Below, piece after piece: positions 41,952 through 49,391 of a stretch of DNA of 64,000 bases. The notes beneath the pieces were generated by a model. It had not been told where the DNA came from and did no database searches. It saw nothing but the letters and a program-made list of their open reading frames with translations. Position numbers and translations under genes: made by a program. Within the stretch, counting starts at the first letter, position 1. Every line of letters begins with the position of its first letter. The stretch is from Actinoplanes subtropicus (GTDB taxonomy: Bacteria; Actinomycetota; Actinomycetes; Mycobacteriales; Micromonosporaceae), in the NCBI RefSeq assembly GCF_000721705.1, contig NZ_JOJL01000001.1, positions 124,001 to 188,000 of the forward strand, given 5' to 3'.

Positions 41952-42296
41952 CGCGCCATTTTCCGTACCATTGAATAGCCTTTGAATGTCCCAGAAATAG
42001 GGGCGAGGAGCGGCGGTCACGCGGGCCGGCTGCGGCGGGTGAGGCGACCGCCGGGTTAGCTGGACGGGACTACTTGCGCTACCCGGCCAACGCGGTCGCC
42101 GCCGCCCTCGCCCGACGACATCCGTCGACCACCGATCCTGCCGTCCCCGCGCGGCGTCCGGCTTCCGCACGGCGTGGTCATCGTCGCGCCGCGGTCGCCT
42201 TCGGTGCCGTTGCCACGGGCGGGTCAGCCGTGACCAGTTCAGTCGTGACCGAGATGTGCCGCCGTGCCGCCACCGTTGTCGGCGCCGCGGTCTGGA
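41952..42296. other. 345-bp gap inside the tRNA array
   Basis: I see no gene or tRNA here. It contains GAGGCGACCGCCGGGTTAG near 42041, which closely resembles part of the 125-bp repeat at 56263-56387 (GAGGCGACCGCCGGGCTGAG), with a GGTCACGC match about 25 bp before it. It may be an old diverged repeat copy. Confidence 0.4.
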
Positions 42297-42369
42297 GGGC
42301 TCGTAGCTCATCGGGAAGAGCGTCCGTCTTGCAAACGGAAGGTGGCCGGTTCGAGCCCGGCCGGGTCCA
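42297..42369 (+). tRNA. tRNA-Ala (TGC)
   Basis: 73-nt cloverleaf with perfect anticodon stem TCCGT/ACGGA, loop CTTGCAA (anticodon TGC) and perfect T stem GCCGG/CCGGC. The acceptor GGGCTCG/CGGGTCC has a G3-U70 pair, the classic alanine identity element, which supports the isotype. No encoded CCA. Confidence 0.85.
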
Positions 42370-42410
42370 CGAGCGGTGGGGCCGCGGACCATCACCGCTC
42401 CCACACCAGC

Positions 42411-42483
42411 GTCGTCGTAGCTCAGCGGTAGAGCGCCGCCCTCATAAGGCGGAGGCCGGATGGTTCGACACCGCCCGACGACA
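42411..42483 (+). tRNA. tRNA with CAT anticodon (Met or Ile2)
   Basis: 73-nt cloverleaf: acceptor GTCGTCG/CGACGAC perfect, D stem GCTC/GAGC, anticodon stem CCGCC/GGCGG with loop CTCATAA. The T stem GATGG/CCGCC has one A-C mismatch and the T loop is TTCGACA. CAT could be elongator Met or Ile read with lysidine. No encoded CCA. Confidence 0.75.
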
Positions 42484-42487
42484 TCAC

Positions 42488-42604
42488 ACCCCTGTGGCGC
42501 AATGGAGAGCGCGTCGGATTACCGTCTTCAGTCCTCTTACGGGCGGTGGGCGGGGTGGTCGGATGGGAGTCCGAGGGTTGGGAGTTCGAGTCTCCCCAGG
42601 GGTA
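42488..42604 (+). tRNA. tRNA-like gene interrupted in the anticodon loop (Arg-like body)
   Basis: All four stems are perfect: acceptor ACCCCTG (42488) with CAGGGGT (ends 42603), D stem GCGC/GCGC, anticodon stem TCGGA (42514-42518) with TCCGA (42570-42574), T stem GGGAG/CTCCC with loop TTCGAGT. The anticodon loop is 51 nt (42519-42569) instead of 7, so 44 nt are inserted. The tRNA body (TGGCGCAATGG and GGTTGGGAGTTCGAGT) looks like tRNA-Arg, but the anticodon cannot be assigned. It could be an intron-bearing tRNA or a decayed one. It is packed 4 nt from each neighbour. Confidence 0.55.
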
Positions 42605-42608
42605 CTGC

Positions 42609-42682
42609 GCGTCGCTAGCTCAACTGGCCAGAGCATCCGGCTCTTACCCGGAGGGTTCAGGGTTCAAGTCCCTGGCGGCGCA
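42609..42682 (+). tRNA. tRNA-Lys (CTT)
   Basis: 74-nt regular cloverleaf: acceptor GCGTCGC/GCGGCGC (one T-G pair), D stem GCTC/GAGC, anticodon stem TCCGG/CCGGA with loop CTCTTAC, T stem CAGGG/CCCTG with loop TTCAAGT, discriminator A. No encoded CCA. Confidence 0.9.
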
Positions 42683-42684
42683 CT

Positions 42685-42762
42685 CGCAGGGTGGAGCAGC
42701 TCGGAGTGCTCACCGGTCTCATACGCCGGAGGTCGTGGGTTCGAATCCCACCCCTGCAACCA
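42685..42762 (+). tRNA. Initiator tRNA-fMet-like (CAT) with encoded CCA
   Basis: The unpaired C1-A72, the TGGAGCAG start of the D arm and the CAT anticodon are initiator marks. CCA is encoded (42760-42762), unlike in the others of the array. The anticodon stem is CCGGT/GCCGG, so one of the three G-C pairs typical of initiators is replaced by T-G. It begins 2 nt after tRNA-Lys and ends 10 bp before the convergent SDR stop. Confidence 0.8.
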
Positions 42763-42772
42763 ACGTACGGGG

Positions 42773-43558
42773 TCAGGTCGTCACGTTCAGCCAGCCGCCG
42801 TCGAGGTAGTACGTGGAGCCGACCGCGTAGGAGGCGCGGTCCGAGGACAGGTAGACGAACAGGTCGGCGACCTCCTCGGGGGTGGCGAAGCGGCCGATCG
42901 GGGCGTTGTCCTCGGCGATCTTCTGCAGGTACTGCTCCCAGGTCTGGTCGGTGCCCTCGGTCAGCAGCTTCGCGGTCTTCACCCAGTCGCCGGTCATCAC
43001 CAGGCCCGGGTTCACCGCGTTGACCCGGATGTTGTCGCCGATCAGCTCGTTGGCCAGGCACTTCGAGAACATCACCAGGGCCGCCTTGGTCACGTTGTAG
43101 ATCGGCTCGTAGCCCAGCGGCTGGGTCGCGCAGATCGACGCGTTGTGCAGGATCACGCCGCCGCCGCGGGCGCGCATGCCGGGCGCGAGGGCGCGGGCCA
43201 GGCGTACGGCGGCCATCACGTGCAGCTCCCAGTAGAACTGCCAGCGATCGTCGGGGGCGGTGAGGATCTTCTCCTCGCTGCCGGTGCCGGCGTTGTTGAT
43301 CAGGATGTCGGCCCCGCCGAACTCCCGCTCCACGGCCGCGGCCAGCCGGTCGGCGCCGTCGGGAGCGGTGAGATCGGCGGGGACGGCTACCACCCGTACG
43401 GCCGCAATCTCGGAAGCCACCGAGCGCAACCGCTCCTCGTCGCGTGCGCACAACACCAGATCGCAGCCCTCGGCCGCCAGGCCGTGAGCGATCGCGCGGC
43501 CGATCCCGGCGCTGCCACCGGTGACGACGGCGACCTTCCCGGTCAGATGCAGGTCCAT
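42773..43558 (-). CDS. SDR-family oxidoreductase
   Basis: 261 residues from the ATG at 43558. Cofactor loop VVTGGSAGIGRAIA, NNAGTGSEE, catalytic Ser in LHNASICATQ and YNVTK are present, with the C-terminal SSDRASYAVGSTYYLDGGWLN typical of classical SDRs. It follows the desaturase gene by 23 bp on the same strand, so it may reduce or oxidise a lipid-derived substrate. It converges on the tRNA array. Confidence 0.88.
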   Translation of the reverse strand: MDLHLTGKVAVVTGGSAGIGRAIAHGLAAEGCDLVLCARDEERLRSVASEIAAVRVVAVPADLTAPDGADRLAAAVEREFGGADILINNAGTGSEEKILTAPDDRWQFYWELHVMAAVRLARALAPGMRARGGGVILHNASICATQPLGYEPIYNVTKAALVMFSKCLANELIGDNIRVNAVNPGLVMTGDWVKTAKLLTEGTDQTWEQYLQKIAEDNAPIGRFATPEEVADLFVYLSSDRASYAVGSTYYLDGGWLNVTT

Positions 43559-43581
43559 CGAGCGACTCCGTTCACGTCGGG

Positions 43582-44589
43582 TCAGGCCCGGCGCAGGTCC
43601 GCACCGACGTCGTGCAGGTGGCGCAGGGCTTGGGCGTACGAGTCGGTGAGCGAGGTCATCTCGTACGGGATTCCGATCTCTTCGCAGTAGCGTCGCACGA
43701 TCGGCTGGGCCGTGCGCAGATTCGGCGTCGGCATGGCGGGGAACAGGTGGTGCTCGATCTGGTAGTTGAGCCCGCCCAGCGCCGCGTCGACCAGTACGCC
43801 ACCGCGGACGTTGCGCGAGGTCAGCACCTGCTTGCGGAGGAAGTCCTCGGTGCCGTCGGGGTGCGGCATGCCCTTGTGGTTGGGCGCGAACGTCAGGCCC
43901 AGGTAGACCCCGAACAGCGCTTGGTGCACCACGAAGAAGGCCAGCGCCTGCACCGGGCTCAGCACCAGGAGCAGGGCCGCGGCGTACCCGATGAAGTGGG
44001 CCGCGAGCAGCGCGGCCTCGGCCCGGCGGCGCTTGACCGTGCCGTCCAGCAGCGCGCGCACGCTGTCCCGTTTCAGCGAGAGGCCGAGCAGGGTGAGCAG
44101 CGGGAAGAAGAGGTAGGCCTGGTATTTGGCCAGGAAACCCTTGCCGCGGGCGGCCTCCCGGCTCCAGACCAGCACGCCGGGGCCGACATCGGGATCCAGA
44201 TCGTCGTGGTTGGGGTTGGCGTGGTGCTTGGTGTGCTTGTCCATCCAGTAGCCGTAGGACATGCCGATCCCGAGGTTGCCCGCGATCAGGCCGGCCCGGC
44301 GGCTCGGCGTGTTGGTGCGGAAGACCTGGCGGTGGGCCAGGTCGTGGGCGACCAGCGCGGCCTGGGCGAAGACCACGGCCAGGAAGACGGCCACGGCCAG
44401 ATTCCACCAGGAGGCACCGACCAGGAAGAACGCCGTCCAGCCGCCGGCCAGTGCGACGGCCACCAGGCCCAGCCGTACGGCGTAGTAGCCCGGCCGCCGA
44501 TCGAGCAGGCCGGCCGCGTTGATCCGGCGGGCCAGCTCCGCGAAGTCGCTCCCGGCCGTCGTTCTGGGCCGCTCTGCCATTGTCGTCAT
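43582..44589 (-). CDS. Membrane fatty-acid desaturase
   Basis: 335 residues from the ATG at 44589; an ATG 9 bp on is possible. Three histidine boxes are present: HDLAH, HTKHH and QIEHH, with four or more membrane helices. The QxxHH third box is typical of front-end or acyl-lipid desaturases. It introduces double bonds into membrane acyl chains using iron and oxygen. It is divergent from a NarL-type kinase-regulator pair, recalling the DesKR-controlled desaturase of Bacillus. Confidence 0.92.
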   Translation of the reverse strand: MTTMAERPRTTAGSDFAELARRINAAGLLDRRPGYYAVRLGLVAVALAGGWTAFFLVGASWWNLAVAVFLAVVFAQAALVAHDLAHRQVFRTNTPSRRAGLIAGNLGIGMSYGYWMDKHTKHHANPNHDDLDPDVGPGVLVWSREAARGKGFLAKYQAYLFFPLLTLLGLSLKRDSVRALLDGTVKRRRAEAALLAAHFIGYAAALLLVLSPVQALAFFVVHQALFGVYLGLTFAPNHKGMPHPDGTEDFLRKQVLTSRNVRGGVLVDAALGGLNYQIEHHLFPAMPTPNLRTAQPIVRRYCEEIGIPYEMTSLTDSYAQALRHLHDVGADLRRA

Positions 44590-44623
44590 GCGTCCAGCCA
44601 ACCGGGCGGGCGGCCGGAAGACA

Positions 44624-44651
44624 CTGGCGCCAGGCCTACTTCGGGGAGTAG
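44624..44651. promoter_or_regulatory. Two palindromes between the desaturase and the kinase genes
   Basis: CTGGCGCCAG (44624-44633, perfect) and CTACT-6-AGTAG (44636-44651) lie in the 110-bp divergent promoter region. They are candidate sites for the neighbouring response regulator. Confidence 0.4.
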
Positions 44652-44699
44652 TGCTAGCCCTACCGCGATCATGGCCCACGAGGGGTCAGGATGGTCGGC

Positions 44700-45986
44700 A
44701 TGGAGACGCGCGACTGGATTCGGGACGGCCTGCGGGCGGTGGCCGATGGCGCGCTCGCGATCGCCCTGTCGATCTCGAGCCTCGTGGTGCTCGGCCTTTT
44801 CCTCCTCGCGTTGGTGACGACGCCGGTGCTGGGCCTGGGCGCGCTGCTGCTGCCCCAGGTGACCAAGCTGGTACGGCTGCGCGCCGGCGCCGGTCGCCGG
44901 ATCGCCGGGCGATGGGGTGTGCCGGTCGCGACGCCGTACCGTCCGCGCCCGCCCGCCGGCGGGTTCCCCGGGTGGCGCCCGTTCCGCTGGGTCATCAGCG
45001 ACCCGGCCACCTGGCGCGACCTCGCCTGGCTGCTGCCCGGGGCGATCGTCGGGCTGGTGCTCGGCCTCGGCTCGCTGGCGATCCCGCTCTACGGCCTGCA
45101 GGGCATCCTGCTGATTCCCCTGTGGATCTGGCTGGGCACCGGCTGGTACGGGTACGGCGTCACCTGGCCGATCACCAGCGTCAGCGAGGGCTTCCTCTCG
45201 TTGCCGCAGGGCGCGCTGATCCTGGCCATCGGGCTGGCCGCGGCGCCCTACCTGCGCCGGGCCGACGCGCTCTTCGCGCAGCTGCTGCTCGGCCCGACCC
45301 GCAACGCCGAGCTGCGCCTGCGGGTCACCCAGCTGACCGTCACCCGGGCCGACACGGTCGACGCACAGGCGGCCGAGCTGCGCCGGATAGAGCGCGACCT
45401 GCACGACGGCGCCCAGGCGAGGCTCGTCTCGCTGGGCATGACGATCGGGCTGGCCGAGGAGATGGTCGACCGCGACCCGGCGGCGGCCCGGCAGCTGCTG
45501 GCCGAGGCGCGCGAGGCGAGCAGCACGGCCCTGGTCGAGCTGCGGCACCTGGTGCGCGGCATCCACCCGCCGGTGCTGGCCGAGCGGGGGCTGGACGGCG
45601 CGGTCCGGGCGCTCGCGCTGAACCTGCGGATCCCGACGAGCGTCGACTCGGACCTGTCCGGGCGGCTCGACACGCCGGTCGAGTCGGCGGCCTATTTCGC
45701 GATCGCGGAGGCGCTGTCGAACGCGACCGTGCACAGCGGGGCGACCTTCGCGTACGTGAGTATCAAGCGCACCGACGACCGCCTGCTGATGGAGGTCGGC
45801 GACGACGGGCACGGCGGCGCCGACCCGTCCCGGGGCACCGGGCTGCGCGGCATCGAGCGCCGCCTGGCCGCATTCGATGGCACGATGACGCTGACCAGTC
45901 CGCCGGACGGGCCGACCATCGTGACCATGGAGCTGCCGTGCGCGTTGTCATCGCCGAGGACCATGCTCTCCTCCGGGACGGATTGA
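44700..45986 (+). CDS. Sensor histidine kinase, HisKA_3 type
   Basis: About 428 residues; an ATG 9 bp upstream (44691) is equally possible. Four membrane helices in an N-terminal sensor domain (about 1-185), the phospho-acceptor motif RRIERDLHDGAQARLVSLGM, and an ATPase domain (AEALSNATVHSGA, VGDDGHGG, GLRGIERRLAAFDG). It is the LiaS/DesK/NarX class. Its last 49 bp overlap the response-regulator gene. It probably senses a membrane property, given the adjacent desaturase. Confidence 0.9.
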   Translation: METRDWIRDGLRAVADGALAIALSISSLVVLGLFLLALVTTPVLGLGALLLPQVTKLVRLRAGAGRRIAGRWGVPVATPYRPRPPAGGFPGWRPFRWVISDPATWRDLAWLLPGAIVGLVLGLGSLAIPLYGLQGILLIPLWIWLGTGWYGYGVTWPITSVSEGFLSLPQGALILAIGLAAAPYLRRADALFAQLLLGPTRNAELRLRVTQLTVTRADTVDAQAAELRRIERDLHDGAQARLVSLGMTIGLAEEMVDRDPAAARQLLAEAREASSTALVELRHLVRGIHPPVLAERGLDGAVRALALNLRIPTSVDSDLSGRLDTPVESAAYFAIAEALSNATVHSGATFAYVSIKRTDDRLLMEVGDDGHGGADPSRGTGLRGIERRLAAFDGTMTLTSPPDGPTIVTMELPCALSSPRTMLSSGTD

Positions 45987-46573
45987 CCCGGCTGCTGGAG
46001 GCGTTCGACTTCGAGGTCGTGGCGACGGTCGACAACGGGCCCATGCTGCTGCCGACGCTGCTCGAGCGGAAACCGGACGTGGCGGTCGTGGACGTGCGGC
46101 TCCCGCCGACCTTCACCGACGAGGGCCTGCAGGCGGCGATCGCGGCGCGGACCGAGGTGCCCGGCATGCCGATCCTGGTGCTTTCCCAGCACGTGGAGCC
46201 GCTGTACGCGCGGGAGCTGCTCGGCGACCGGGTCGGCGGGGTCGGCTACCTGCTGAAGGACCGGGTGTCCAATGTGGCCCAGTTCGTCGACGCGGTGCAC
46301 CAGGTGGCGGGCGGCGGGACGGTGATGGACCCGGAGGTGGTGGCCCGGCTGCTCGACCGCAGCCGCCCGCTGGACGTGCTGACCGTGCGGGAGCGGGAGG
46401 TGCTGGGCGAGATGGCGGCGGGGCGCTCGAACGCGGCGATCGCCGGCCGGCTGTTCGTGACCGAGAAGGCGGTCAGCAAGCACATCAACAACATCTTCAC
46501 CAAGCTCGGCCTGCCGCCCTCGGACGACGACAACCGCCGGGTGCTGGCCGTCCTCGCCTACCTGAACGCCTGA
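45938..46573 (+). CDS. NarL-family response regulator
   Basis: 211 residues from a GTG at 45938 that starts the conserved VRVVIAEDHALLRDGL. The receiver domain has the phospho-acceptor Asp in AVVDVRLPP and Lys in YLLKDR. The LuxR helix-turn-helix is LTVREREVLGEMAAGRSNAAIAGRLFV then KHINNIFTKLG. It overlaps the kinase gene, so the pair is co-translated. A likely target is the divergent desaturase operon. Confidence 0.92.
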   Translation: MRVVIAEDHALLRDGLTRLLEAFDFEVVATVDNGPMLLPTLLERKPDVAVVDVRLPPTFTDEGLQAAIAARTEVPGMPILVLSQHVEPLYARELLGDRVGGVGYLLKDRVSNVAQFVDAVHQVAGGGTVMDPEVVARLLDRSRPLDVLTVREREVLGEMAAGRSNAAIAGRLFVTEKAVSKHINNIFTKLGLPPSDDDNRRVLAVLAYLNA

Positions 46574-46607
46574 CCTTGCCGGTGGGCTGCCGGGGCCCGT
46601 CGCGGCG

Positions 46608-47069
46608 TCAGTGTTGGTGGCGGCGCTGGCGCTCGGCCGTGGCCAGGTAGAAGGCCCACGCGAAGGCGAAGCTGGTGAACAGGCTGGCGATGAAGTAGAG
46701 CCAGGGGCGGGCGATGCCGCGCCGCCGGCCGTCGACGATGGTGAACAGCGGCAGCAGAATCACGTTGGCGATCGTGTAGTCCTGCCCGGCCGAGCCGGCG
46801 GCCGGGTTGACGTACATGAGCCTGATGTACTGCGCCCAGCTCCCGTCGCCCCAGAGCGGGTTGGCGTGACCGTGCGCGTACTCCCTCACGAATTTGATGT
46901 TGAAGTACCAGCCGATCAGGACGGAGGCGACGCCCGCCAGGTAGTAGGCGCCCTCCAAAGGGGAGACCGGCGGCCCGGTCGCGGGGCGCCGGAAGATCGC
47001 CCGGTTGCCGGCGACGATGAGCCAGACGACGACCACGCCGAGCATCGCATGCACGATGAGCGACACCAT
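46608..47069 (-). CDS. DUF2834 family membrane protein
   Basis: 153 residues with about four hydrophobic segments and the family motif GWYFNIKFVREY followed by FTSFAFAWAFYLA. Function unknown. It is divergent from the TetR gene, with one TetR-type site between them, so it may be a target of that regulator. Confidence 0.8.
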   Translation of the reverse strand: MVSLIVHAMLGVVVVWLIVAGNRAIFRRPATGPPVSPLEGAYYLAGVASVLIGWYFNIKFVREYAHGHANPLWGDGSWAQYIRLMYVNPAAGSAGQDYTIANVILLPLFTIVDGRRRGIARPWLYFIASLFTSFAFAWAFYLATAERQRRHQH

Positions 47070-47100
47070 GCCGCCAGGGTGTCCCAGCCGGTCGGGTTAT

Positions 47101-47118
47101 GTCAATATTGTCGAAACT
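47101..47118. promoter_or_regulatory. Operator-like site 1 of the TetR regulator
   Basis: GTCAATATTGTCGAAACT, in the divergent DUF2834/TetR region, 22 bp before the TetR ATG. It contains a near-palindrome GTCAATATTGTC and matches site 2 at 16 of 18 bases. Confidence 0.6.
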
Positions 47119-47139
47119 AGGGCGGCTATAGTCGGCCGT

Positions 47140-47751
47140 ATGGTCCGGCCGGCACACACCGCGCGTAGCACGCGCACGCGCGAGGCGCTGCGGCGGGCGG
47201 CGGTGCTCCGCTTCCTCGCCCAGGGCGTGGAAGCGACGTCCGCCGAGCAGATCGCCGCCGACGCCGGGGTCACCCTGCGGACCTTCTACCGGCACTTCAC
47301 CTCCAAGCACGAGCTGCTGTTCGCCGACTACGACGCGGGCCTGCACTGGTTCCGCCGGGCGCTGGCGGCGCGCCCGGCCGACGAGCCGATCGTCGAGTCG
47401 GTGCGGGTGGCCATCTTCGCCTTCCCGTACGACGTGGAGGCCATCACGCAGATCGCCGCGCTGCGCGCCGAGGCGCTCGACCCCGGGCGGATCGTGGCGC
47501 ACATGCGCCGGGTCGAGGCCGATTTCGCGGCGGCCGTCGCGGAACGGCTGGGGCTGCGCGCGGGCGTCGAGCCAGGCCGGTCGCTGGCGGTGACGGTGAC
47601 CGCGCGGTGCATCGCCGCCGCCGTCTTCGGCGCGATGGAGTTCTGGATGCTGGGCGCCGACCGCTCGCTGGCCGAGCTGGCGCGACTCTGCCACGCCGCG
47701 CTCTCCGCCGTCGAGGACGGTGCCGTCGCCGGCCCATTCCGTCATTATTGA
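47140..47751 (+). CDS. TetR-family transcriptional regulator
   Basis: 203 residues from the ATG at 47140. The helix-turn-helix reads RRAAVLRFLAQGVEATSAEQIAADAGVTLRTFYRHFTSKHELLF, followed by a variable ligand domain. It lies between a DUF2834 gene and an FAD oxidoreductase gene. Two near-identical 18-bp sites flank it, one before its start and one over its stop, so it probably represses itself and both neighbours. Confidence 0.9.
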   Translation: MVRPAHTARSTRTREALRRAAVLRFLAQGVEATSAEQIAADAGVTLRTFYRHFTSKHELLFADYDAGLHWFRRALAARPADEPIVESVRVAIFAFPYDVEAITQIAALRAEALDPGRIVAHMRRVEADFAAAVAERLGLRAGVEPGRSLAVTVTARCIAAAVFGAMEFWMLGADRSLAELARLCHAALSAVEDGAVAGPFRHY

Positions 47752-47758
47752 CGAAACT
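47741..47758. promoter_or_regulatory. Operator-like site 2, before the FAD oxidoreductase
   Basis: GTCATTATTGACGAAACT overlaps the TetR stop codon and lies 24 bp before the oxidoreductase ATG. Its core, CGTCA-TTAT-TGACG, is a perfect inverted repeat. Confidence 0.6.
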
Positions 47759-47782
47759 CACCGGCCCGTGTCAGCCTGAGCC

Positions 47783-49343
47783 ATGGCGGACTACGACGCG
47801 ATCGTCATCGGCGCTGGACACAACGGGCTCACCGCGGCCGTCCTGCTGCAGCGGGCGGGCTTGCGCACGCTGTTGCTGGAGGCCAAGCGGTATGCGGGCG
47901 GCATGGCCTCCACCGTCGAGCTGTTCGACGGCTACCGGTTCGAGATCGCCGGCTCGGTGCAGTTCCCGACCTCCGCGACGGTGAGCCAGGAGCTCGGCCT
48001 CGACAAACTGCCCACCATCGACCTGGATGTCATGTCGGTCTCCACCCGCGGCATCGGCGACCCCCCCGGTCGTCTACTACACCGATCCGCTGCGGCTGAT
48101 GATGCACCTCGACGAGGTGCACGGCGGCGAGGCCGTCGCCGGGCTCGCCCAGCTGGTGGCGTGGAGCCAGGCGCCGGCCCGCGCGCTGGGCAGGTTCGAG
48201 GCCGGGCGCCCCCCGAAGACATTGGACGAGATGTACGCCTGCGCGACCAGCGAGTCCGAACGCGCCAGCATCAGCGACCTGCTCTTCGGCTCGGTCACCG
48301 ACGTGCTGGACCGGTACCTGCCGGACCGGGACAGGCACGGCGCGCTGCGCGGAATGCTCGCCTTCCTGGCCGTCAACGCCACCTACCGGGGCCCCGCGAC
48401 CCCGGGCAGCGCCGCCGCCCTGGCCTTCGGCCTGGCCCTGCCCGACGAGAACACCACGCTGATGAAGAAGCTGCGCGGCGGCATCGGGTCGCTCACCACC
48501 CACCTGCGCGAGCAGTTCACCGCCGCGGGCGGCGAGTTGCGGCTCCGTAGCGAGGTCACCGAGATCCGCGTCGAGGGCGGCCGGGTGACCGGAGTGACCG
48601 CCGCCCACGGATCCACCGCCGATGCCCCCGTCGTGGTCTCCTGCCTCGCCCCCGACCTGACGATGACCCGGCTGGTCACCCCGAGCGCGGTCGACTCCGA
48701 GGTCCGCGACCGGTTCGCCACGACCGACCACCGCGGCAGCTACGTGCAGATGCACTTCGCGCTCGACGGGGCCCCCGAGTTCGCGGCGCCGTACGAGCTG
48801 CTCAACGACCCGTCGATGCAGGCCGCCATCGGCCTGTTCAGCACGCCCGAGGAACTCCAGCGGCAGTGGGAGGACTGCCGCCGGGGCGTGGTACCGGCCG
48901 ACCCGGCCGTCGCCTTCCAGATCCCCTCGGCGCAGGATCCCGGCCTGGCCCCGCCCGGCAAGCACGCGGCGTCGGCCTTCGCCCTCTGGTTCCCCGTCGA
49001 GACGGACCACGCCGACTACGCGAAGCTGAAGGCCGAGATGGGCCGGCGGGTGATCGAAAAGATCACCCGCCTGGCGCCGAACTTCGCCGGCCTCATCACC
49101 AAGCACACCACGTTCACACCCCGGCACATGAGCACGATGTTCGGAGCCCCGGGCGGCGACTACTGCCACGGCCTGATCCACCCCGAGCAGATCGGCCCCA
49201 ACCGCCCCGGCCCCACCGGCTACCCCGGACAGCCCCTCGGCATCGACGGCCTCTACCTGGGCAGCGCCGGCTGCCACGGCGGCCCCGGCATCACCTTCAT
49301 CCCCGGCTACAACGCCGCCCAAGCCGCACTCGCCAGACGGTGA
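47783..49343 (+). pseudogene. Phytoene-desaturase-like FAD oxidoreductase, frameshifted in a C7 run
   Basis: The frame from the ATG at 47783 (DAIVIGAGHNGLTAAVLLQRAG, a FAD/NAD loop) is intact up to STRGIGDPP at about 48066. The rest continues in another frame from VVYYTDPLRLMMHLDE to the C-terminal FAD motif LYLGSAGCHGGPGITFIPGYNAA at 49343. Removing one C from the C7 run (48061-48067) restores a protein of about 519 residues in the CrtI/PYROXD2-like family. It may be a sequencing error, decay or slippage. It is probably controlled by the adjacent TetR regulator. Confidence 0.75.
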
Positions 49344-49391
49344 CCGGCCGTCCACCGGAGCAGCGAACGGTTGGCGTCCGGATCGGACAGG

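Noticed and set aside
42411-42762. tRNA array as the remnant of an integrated phage or attachment site
   Set aside because: No integrase, phage structural gene or duplicated tRNA 3' end is visible in the flanking 10 kb.
46574-46607. Possible small gene between the response regulator and DUF2834 genes
   Set aside because: Only 34 bp separate the two convergent stops; it holds no frame or clear hairpin.
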